Under the pieces are notes generated by a model. It was not told the DNA's origin, did no database searches, and worked only from the letters and a program-made list of their open reading frames with translations. A stretch of 13,484 nt of DNA, taken from Bacteroidales bacterium. GTDB lineage: Bacteria; Bacteroidota; Bacteroidia; Bacteroidales; UBA932. Below, in pieces: positions 1 through 3,960 of the stretch (position 1 is its first letter; the number at the start of each line of letters is the position of its first letter). A program made the translations under genes and the position numbers. The DNA lies in the NCBI GenBank assembly GCA_017615445.1, contig JAGAAD010000051.1, positions 1 through 13,484 on the forward strand. The letters run 5' to 3'.

Positions 1-20
1 GCAGCCGCCCCCTTTTCGCT

Positions 21-154
21 GGGATGCCACACACCCACCCCTATCAGAACGGCTTGTAGAGGCCACTCCCGTGTGGCTACGGGCAATTTTGCCCTCAGCC
101 ACACACCCACCGGCATCATAGCACCTTCTACGCCTCATCAGCGTGTGGCATCTC
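21..154. repeat. Nested palindromic / degenerate direct-repeat element
   Basis: This gene-free stretch lies downstream of the minus-strand ATPase. Seen directly: GATGCCACAC at 23-32 is the exact reverse complement of GTGTGGCATC at 143-152. Inside it, GTGTGGCT at 71-78 pairs with AGCCACAC at 97-104, and GGGCAA at 81-86 pairs with TTGCCC at 89-94. Between outer and inner stems, 51-53 and 56-62 can pair with 124-134 through small bulges. The whole region can therefore fold into one long imperfect hairpin. The 14-mer GCCACACACCCACC also occurs twice in direct orientation (26-39 and 98-111), each copy followed exactly 38 bases later by the end of CGTGTGGC. The two 52-bp units match at about 35 positions. 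It could be a REP-like or miniature mobile element, a structured RNA or a processed 3' end. I cannot name a family. Confidence 0.6.
71..104. other. Strong inner hairpin of the palindrome
   Basis: This is the core hairpin of the element above. An 8-bp stem (71-78 with 97-104) is followed by a two-base mismatch on each side, then a 6-bp stem (81-86 with 89-94) closed by a two-base TT tip that would probably open by one pair. No T-run follows on either strand, so it is not a canonical intrinsic terminator. It could still protect or define the 3' end of the ATPase mRNA, which reads into it from the right. Confidence 0.55.
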
Positions 155-177
155 TGCGGAAACTTAGGGGCCGCTAA

Positions 178-1293
178 TTATATTCCGAAGAAATACTTCC
201 TCAGCCAGTACTCGAACAACGGATCCAGGACCACGGCGCCGCCGCCGGGCAGGAAGGTGACGATCTCCTTTTTGGCGAGGGCGTCCTTCAGGCGGAGGAC
301 ATTGGCGGAGGAGTTCAGGCCGTACTTAGCGATCACGTCCGAGGAGCTGAACTTGGTCTCGCCGTCCAGGATGGCGCGCAGCAAAAACACCTGGAAGTTC
401 GTCAGGCCGTTCATCATGGACATGAAACGGGGTTCGTGCATGGCGATCATCGAGAGCATGCTCTCCTCCACGACAGGCTGCATGATGTACCCTCGGCTGA
501 GGCCGTCGCAGATGGAGGCGAAGTGGTTCACGTAGTAGATATTGCAGCGGAGCTTGGAGCACACATCGCGGATGAGATCCTTTTCGATCACTTTGCCGCT
601 GACCAGGAACCCGCGGATCACATAATTCTCAATGTCTTTCACGCTGATGGGCTCGAGGTGCACCCGCTCCACCATCCGGTAGAAGAACCTCCTCTGTTCG
701 AAGATGTCCTTCATCGCGTTCACCATGCTTCCGACCCACACCCAGCTGCAGCGGCCGCGCGGGGCCTTGCGGACCACCTCTTCGAAAATCTGGAGATAGC
801 GGTCCGGGTCTTCGGTCAGCAGAATGTTCTGGAACTCGAACACGCAGACATAGAGCTTTTCCTGATGCTCTTCGGCGAGGCGATAGGGCAGGCTCAAAAC
901 CGCGCGCAGGTCCGAATCCTTGAAGGCGAGGAAATCTCCGCCGCGGGCATAAGACTCGGCGTCGAAGCGAAGGCCATACCGGCTGCACAGGGCTTCAATC
1001 TCTGCCGGAGTGCTGGCGTAGGAGCCGATCACGGCAGAGGCGAGCCGGACCGCGAAAGCGCTGACCGAGCGGACGCTCAACAGCGAGAGGTCCACCGTCC
1101 GGAATGAGGCGCCGGAGCTGCGCAGACCGAGGAAGGTCTCGCGGAGCAGGGAAGTCTTGCCGGTCTTCGGGGGCTCGTAGATCACCACATTCGCCGACTC
1201 GGACAGCAGACCGGCGAGCTGATCCTGCTCGGAGCGGCGGCCGATAAAGTTCTTGCCGGTGACATAGCGATCGTATGTGAAGACAGTGTCCAT
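178..1293 (-). CDS. AAA-type ATPase with C-terminal winged helix, Bacteroidales family
   Basis: A 371-residue protein resembling ATPases widespread in Bacteroidales and related to the archaeal-type ATPase group; cellular role unknown. The N-terminus carries a YVTGKNFIGRRSE segment typical of the entry to this fold. A Walker A-like loop EPPKTGKTS spans residues 40-48, with Glu where the first P-loop Gly normally sits. A Walker B-like strand VCVFEFQNIL lies near residues 149-158; its acidic residue is Glu153 and the usual Asp is absent. The last 80 or so residues (from FQVFLLRAILDG to DPLFEYWLRKYFF) look like a winged helix. I chose ATG at 1293 over the in-frame GTG at 1314 because that GTG lies inside a perfect TAnnTTTG -7 box and would not be transcribed. 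The gene is divergent from rplU and monocistronic within the window. Confidence 0.85.
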   Translation of the reverse strand: MDTVFTYDRYVTGKNFIGRRSEQDQLAGLLSESANVVIYEPPKTGKTSLLRETFLGLRSSGASFRTVDLSLLSVRSVSAFAVRLASAVIGSYASTPAEIEALCSRYGLRFDAESYARGGDFLAFKDSDLRAVLSLPYRLAEEHQEKLYVCVFEFQNILLTEDPDRYLQIFEEVVRKAPRGRCSWVWVGSMVNAMKDIFEQRRFFYRMVERVHLEPISVKDIENYVIRGFLVSGKVIEKDLIRDVCSKLRCNIYYVNHFASICDGLSRGYIMQPVVEESMLSMIAMHEPRFMSMMNGLTNFQVFLLRAILDGETKFSSSDVIAKYGLNSSANVLRLKDALAKKEIVTFLPGGGAVVLDPLFEYWLRKYFFGI

Positions 1294-1313
1294 CTGAAAA
1301 AGCGCGGTCTTCA

Positions 1314-1321
1314 CAAATTTA
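1314..1321 (-). promoter_or_regulatory. Promoter -7 box of the ATPase gene
   Basis: On the minus strand this reads TAAATTTG, an exact match to the Bacteroidetes TAnnTTTG element. Transcription would start about 5-8 bases downstream, near 1306-1309, giving a leader of roughly 15 bases before the ATG at 1293. A weak TTTT about 20 bases upstream may serve as the -33 element. The position decides the gene start. Confidence 0.65.
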
Positions 1322-1337
1322 GCAAAAAATATTTTGC
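1322..1337. promoter_or_regulatory. Inverted repeat GCAAAA-n4-TTTTGC
   Basis: Perfect 6-bp arms (1322-1327 and 1332-1337) separated by AATA. The repeat sits between the ATPase -7 box and the rplU spacer, and its right arm includes the rplU -33 TTTG. It abuts the larger dyad at 1338-1356. AT-rich promoters often contain short inverted repeats by chance, so operator function is only a possibility. Confidence 0.3.
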
Positions 1338-1363
1338 AGGTAAAAGAATTTTACCTACTTTTG
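1333..1363 (+). promoter_or_regulatory. rplU-rpmA promoter
   Basis: The -33 element TTTG (1333-1336) and the -7 element TACTTTTG (1356-1363, exact TAnnTTTG) are separated by 19 bases, the normal arrangement for the primary sigma factor of Bacteroidetes. Transcription is expected to start near 1368-1371, leaving a leader of about 83 bases before rplU. Confidence 0.75.
1338..1356. promoter_or_regulatory. Operator-like 8-bp perfect dyad in the rplU promoter spacer
   Basis: AGGTAAAAGAATTTTACCT has two perfect 8-base arms around a GAA centre. It fills the spacer between the -33 and -7 elements of the rplU promoter and lies just upstream of the divergent ATPase promoter. Predicted start sites put it outside both transcripts, so it is best read as a DNA site rather than an RNA hairpin. 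Which protein would bind is not known. Confidence 0.45.
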
Positions 1364-1369
1364 CAGCCC

Positions 1370-1453
1370 GATTTTATAGATGACCGCTAAGCAGGACAAG
1401 AGCAGCCGCGAGGGCTGACGCTTACGGCCGAAACTTTTAAACAAAGTTTTCAA
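1370..1453 (+). promoter_or_regulatory. Structured 5' leader of the bL21-bL27 mRNA
   Basis: Two hairpins can be drawn. The first has an outer stem of CCG (1384-1386) plus TAAGC (1388-1392, one bulged C at 1387) pairing with GCTTACGG (1420-1427). Inside it, CAGCC (1403-1407) pairs with GGCTG (1413-1417) around a GCGAG loop. The second pairs AAACTTT (1431-1437) with AAAGTTT (1443-1449) and ends four bases before the start codon. Ribosomal-protein operons often have autoregulatory leaders, and bL21 leaders are known in Firmicutes. Membership in any known family is not established here. Confidence 0.45.
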
Positions 1454-1774
1454 ATGTACGCAATCGTTGATATTGCAGGTCAGCAGTTTAAGGTAGAAGC
1501 TGGCAATGAAATCTTCTGCAACCGTCTCCCGGAAGCAAAAGGTGCTGATGTGGAGTTCGACAAAGTCCTCCTTCTGGACAACGAAGGTAAGGTGAAGGTC
1601 GGCGCTCCCTATGTGAAGGGCGTTACCGTCAAGGCAACCGTTCTCGCAGACGACGCAAGGGCTGACAAAGTCCTCGTATTCAAGAAGATCCGTCGCAAAG
1701 GATTCCAGAAATGCAACGGACACCGTCAGAAACTCTCCAAGATCCGTATCGCAGAGATCGCAATCGCTGCTTAA
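1454..1774 (+). CDS. rplU: 50S ribosomal protein bL21
   Basis: A 106-residue protein of normal length for bL21, which binds 23S rRNA in the large subunit. It opens with [17 protein letters not shown], the classic bL21 start, and contains the signature region [21 protein letters not shown] at about residues 75-95, rich in Lys and Arg for rRNA contact. It is the first gene of a two-gene operon behind a strong Bacteroidetes-type promoter and a structured leader. The rpmA start follows 13 bases after its stop, the usual pairing in bacteria. Identification is secure. Confidence 0.97.
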   Translation: MYAIVDIAGQQFKVEAGNEIFCNRLPEAKGADVEFDKVLLLDNEGKVKVGAPYVKGVTVKATVLADDARADKVLVFKKIRRKGFQKCNGHRQKLSKIRIAEIAIAA

Positions 1775-1787
1775 AACTGAATGAATT

Positions 1788-2048
1788 ATGGCACACAAGA
1801 AAGGACAATCAAGTTCGAAGAACGGTCGTGAATCGCAGAGCAAGCGACTTGGTCTCAAGAAGTTCGGTGGAGAAACCGTGAAGGCTGGTAACATCATCGT
1901 TCGCCAGAGAGGAACGGTCCACAATCCTGACAAGAACGTCGGAATGGGTAAGGATCACACCCTGTATGCACTCGTGGATGGAACTGTCAAGTTCACCCGC
2001 AAGCGTCAGGACAAGTCTTACGTATCCGTGGTCCCCTTCGAGAACTAA
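1788..2048 (+). CDS. rpmA: 50S ribosomal protein bL27
   Basis: An 86-residue protein whose N-terminal tail reaches the peptidyl-transferase centre. The N-terminus [19 protein letters not shown] is the mature type, without the cleaved extension known in Firmicutes. The core [14 protein letters not shown] (34-47) and the [15 protein letters not shown] block that follows are diagnostic. One oddity is that the Gly expected five residues after RQRG is Asp48, which breaks the classic bL27 signature at one position. It is cotranscribed with rplU and followed by an intrinsic terminator. Confidence 0.97.
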   Translation: MAHKKGQSSSKNGRESQSKRLGLKKFGGETVKAGNIIVRQRGTVHNPDKNVGMGKDHTLYALVDGTVKFTRKRQDKSYVSVVPFEN

Positions 2049-2061
2049 TCGCTGGGGAGTA

Positions 2062-2115
2062 ATGAATACAGGACTTGCATTTCGCCTGGCGAACTGCAGG
2101 TCCTTTTCTCTTTAA
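2062..2115 (+). other. Possible leader-peptide frame across the terminator before serS
   Basis: A 17-codon open frame (MNTGLAFRLANCRSFSL) starts at ATG 2062 and ends at TAA 2113-2115, eight bases before the serS start. It spans the whole terminator hairpin, with Ser codons at 2101-2103 and 2107-2109 at the end of the 3' arm and in the T-tract. GGGGAG lies just two bases upstream of the ATG, too close for a good ribosome binding site. A frame this short can easily be chance. It is listed because of its position upstream of a seryl-tRNA synthetase gene. Confidence 0.15.
2071..2113 (+). terminator. Intrinsic terminator after rpmA
   Basis: GGACTTGCA (2071-2079) pairs with TGCAGGTCC (2095-2103), nine pairs including one G-U. 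An inner stem TTCGC (2081-2085) pairs with GCGAA (2089-2093) around a three-base loop. A pyrimidine run TTTTCTCTTT (2104-2113) follows. This should stop rplU-rpmA transcription. The run ends only ten bases before the serS start codon, so serS expression depends on read-through or on a promoter I do not recognise. Confidence 0.8.
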
Positions 2116-2123
2116 AAAAGATT

Positions 2124-3395
2124 ATGCTCACACTCAAGACTCTTCGCGAAGACCGCGACAAGGTCATCGCAAAACTTAAAATCAAGAATTTCGATGCCGC
2201 CCCGCTCGTGGACAAGATAATCGAGCTGGATGCGAAGCGCCGCGCTCTCCAGACGGAAAGCGACGCCCTCCTGTCCGAGCAGAAGGCCAAGGCTGCCGAG
2301 ATCGGCGCGCTGATGAAGCAGGGCCTCAAGGAGCAGGCTGAAAGGGCAAAGGCAGCCGTCGCGGAACTCAAGGCCAAGAGCACCGCTCTTCTCGCCGAGA
2401 TGGATGCAACCGTAAGCGAACTCGAGTCTGACCTCGTCCTCATCCCCAATATGCCTTGCGACCTCGTGGTGCCGGGCAAGGGAGCGGAGGACAACCAGGT
2501 GGTGAAGATGGGTGGCCCGGAGGTGAATCTTCCGGAAGGCGCTCTTCCTCACTGGGAGCTCGCAAAGAAATACGACATTATCGACTTCGACCTCGGAGTG
2601 AAGATCACCGGAGCAGGTTTCCCGGTCTACAAAGGCAAGGGCGCGAAGCTTCAGAGGGCTCTTATCAACTTCTTCCTGGACTGCAACACCGCAGCGGGAT
2701 ACAAAGAGGTGGAGCCGCCCGTGATGGTGAACAAAGATTCCGGTTTCGGCACCGGCCAGCTGCCCGATAAGGAGGGCCAGATGTACCACGCCGAAGTGGA
2801 CGACTTCTATATGGTCCCCACCGCCGAAGTCCCCGTCACCAACATCTTCCGCGACGTCATCCTCGGAGCGGACGAAATCCCTCAGCGCCTGACAGCCTAC
2901 ACCCCTTGCTTCCGCCGCGAAGCAGGTTCGTACGGCAAGGACGTCCGCGGCCTTAACCGCCTGCACCAGTTCGACAAAGTCGAGATCGTGCGTGTGGAGA
3001 AGCCCGAAGATTCGTACAAAGCTCTGGACGACATGGTCGCCCATGTGGAGTCGCTCGTGAACAAGCTCGGCCTGAAGTACAGGATCCTCCGCCTCTGCGG
3101 CGGCGACATGTCCTTCACCTCCGCCATCACCTACGACTTCGAGCTCTGGAGCGCAGCTCAGGGCCGTTGGCTCGAAATCTCCTCCGTGAGTAACTTCGAG
3201 ACCTATCAGGCGAACCGCCTGCATCTGCGCTATCGCGACGCGGACGGCAAGACCCAGCTGGCCCACACTCTCAACGGCAGCTCGCTCGCGCTTCCGCGCG
3301 TGGTGGCCGCTCTTCTGGAAGACAACCAGACCCCGGACGGAATAATCATCCCGGAGGTCCTGCGCCCCTACACAGGCTTCGACAAGATTGATTAA
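2124..3395 (+). CDS. serS: Seryl-tRNA synthetase
   Basis: A 423-residue cytoplasmic class II aminoacyl-tRNA synthetase that attaches serine to tRNA-Ser. Residues 1 to about 110 form the charged, Lys/Glu/Ala-rich antiparallel coiled-coil arm that recognises the long variable arm of tRNA-Ser. The catalytic domain shows the TAE serine-pocket motif (233-235), motif 2 with PCFRREAGSYGKDVRG (Arg264, Arg265, Glu266) and motif 3 with NGSSLALPR (384-392, Arg392). Length is normal. The ATG at 2124 gives the standard MLTLKTLREDRD opening. The gene sits behind the rpmA terminator without an obvious promoter. Its last eight bases overlap the TTG start of ruvC. Confidence 0.96.
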   Translation: MLTLKTLREDRDKVIAKLKIKNFDAAPLVDKIIELDAKRRALQTESDALLSEQKAKAAEIGALMKQGLKEQAERAKAAVAELKAKSTALLAEMDATVSELESDLVLIPNMPCDLVVPGKGAEDNQVVKMGGPEVNLPEGALPHWELAKKYDIIDFDLGVKITGAGFPVYKGKGAKLQRALINFFLDCNTAAGYKEVEPPVMVNKDSGFGTGQLPDKEGQMYHAEVDDFYMVPTAEVPVTNIFRDVILGADEIPQRLTAYTPCFRREAGSYGKDVRGLNRLHQFDKVEIVRVEKPEDSYKALDDMVAHVESLVNKLGLKYRILRLCGGDMSFTSAITYDFELWSAAQGRWLEISSVSNFETYQANRLHLRYRDADGKTQLAHTLNGSSLALPRVVAALLEDNQTPDGIIIPEVLRPYTGFDKID

Positions 3396-3945
3396 GGCCG
3401 GAACCATACTCGGAATCGATCCCGGAACCAACCTGCTTGGTTTCGGGGTCGTCCGTGTTAACGAAGCCGGCAAGCCAGAGTATGTCTCGATGGGCGTGCT
3501 GGACATCCGCAAGGAGACGGACCCCTATGCAAAACTCGCCCGCATCAGCGAGTTCGTGGGCGGCCTGTGCGAGCAGTACAAGCCGGACCATATGGCGATC
3601 GAATCGCCTTTCCTCGACAAGAACGCCCAGGTGATCTTCAAACTGGGCAGGGCGCAGGGCGCCGCCATGGTCGCAGCCGCGCAGCACGGCGTGCAGATAA
3701 CCGAATACGCCCCCCGCAAAGCGAAAATCGCTATCTGCGGAAACGGCTCCGCTTCCAAGGAGCAGGTCTGCACTATGGTGCAGAAAACGCTTGGCATAAA
3801 AATTGATACGAAACACCTGGACGCAACGGACGCCCTGGCGATAGCGATGTGTCATTATTACCAGCTTTCGAGCCCGCTGACAAGCAATGAAGGCGGCGGA
3901 TCGTGGGCCAAGTTTATCAAAGAAAACCCTGGAAGGGTCAAGTAG
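3388..3945 (+). CDS. ruvC: Crossover junction endodeoxyribonuclease RuvC
   Basis: A 185-residue Holliday-junction resolvase that makes symmetric nicks during recombinational repair with RuvAB. The RNase H-like active site is visible: Asp11 in GIDPGT, Glu72 in IESPF, and Asp145 and Asp148 in LDATDALA. The start is a TTG at 3388, inside the last codons of serS. No ATG, GTG or TTG lies between it and the catalytic Asp11, and the resulting N-terminus (M-I-K then six residues to GIDPGT region) matches the family's usual length. The 8-base overlap suggests translational coupling to serS. A 15-base gap leads to the next gene. Confidence 0.94.
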   Translation: MIKAGTILGIDPGTNLLGFGVVRVNEAGKPEYVSMGVLDIRKETDPYAKLARISEFVGGLCEQYKPDHMAIESPFLDKNAQVIFKLGRAQGAAMVAAAQHGVQITEYAPRKAKIAICGNGSASKEQVCTMVQKTLGIKIDTKHLDATDALAIAMCHYYQLSSPLTSNEGGGSWAKFIKENPGRVK

Positions 3946-3960
3946 TTCCAAAAGAAGGTT

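Noticed and set aside
26..111. CRISPR-like direct repeat (GCCACACACCCACC twice)
   Set aside because: Only two copies, a 14-base identity, a related rather than unique spacer, and no cas genes. The palindrome explains the pattern better.
436..1107. 223-codon plus-strand open frame opposite the ATPase
   Set aside because: His/Ala/Glu-rich translation with no motif, while the minus strand encodes a recognisable ATPase.
1355..1933. 192-codon minus-strand open frame across rplU and rpmA
   Set aside because: It runs antisense to two ribosomal protein genes and through their promoter and leader; no motif seen.
2112..3512. 466-codon open frame antisense to serS and ruvC
   Set aside because: It is a compositional shadow of two well-identified genes, with no family motif and no promoter.
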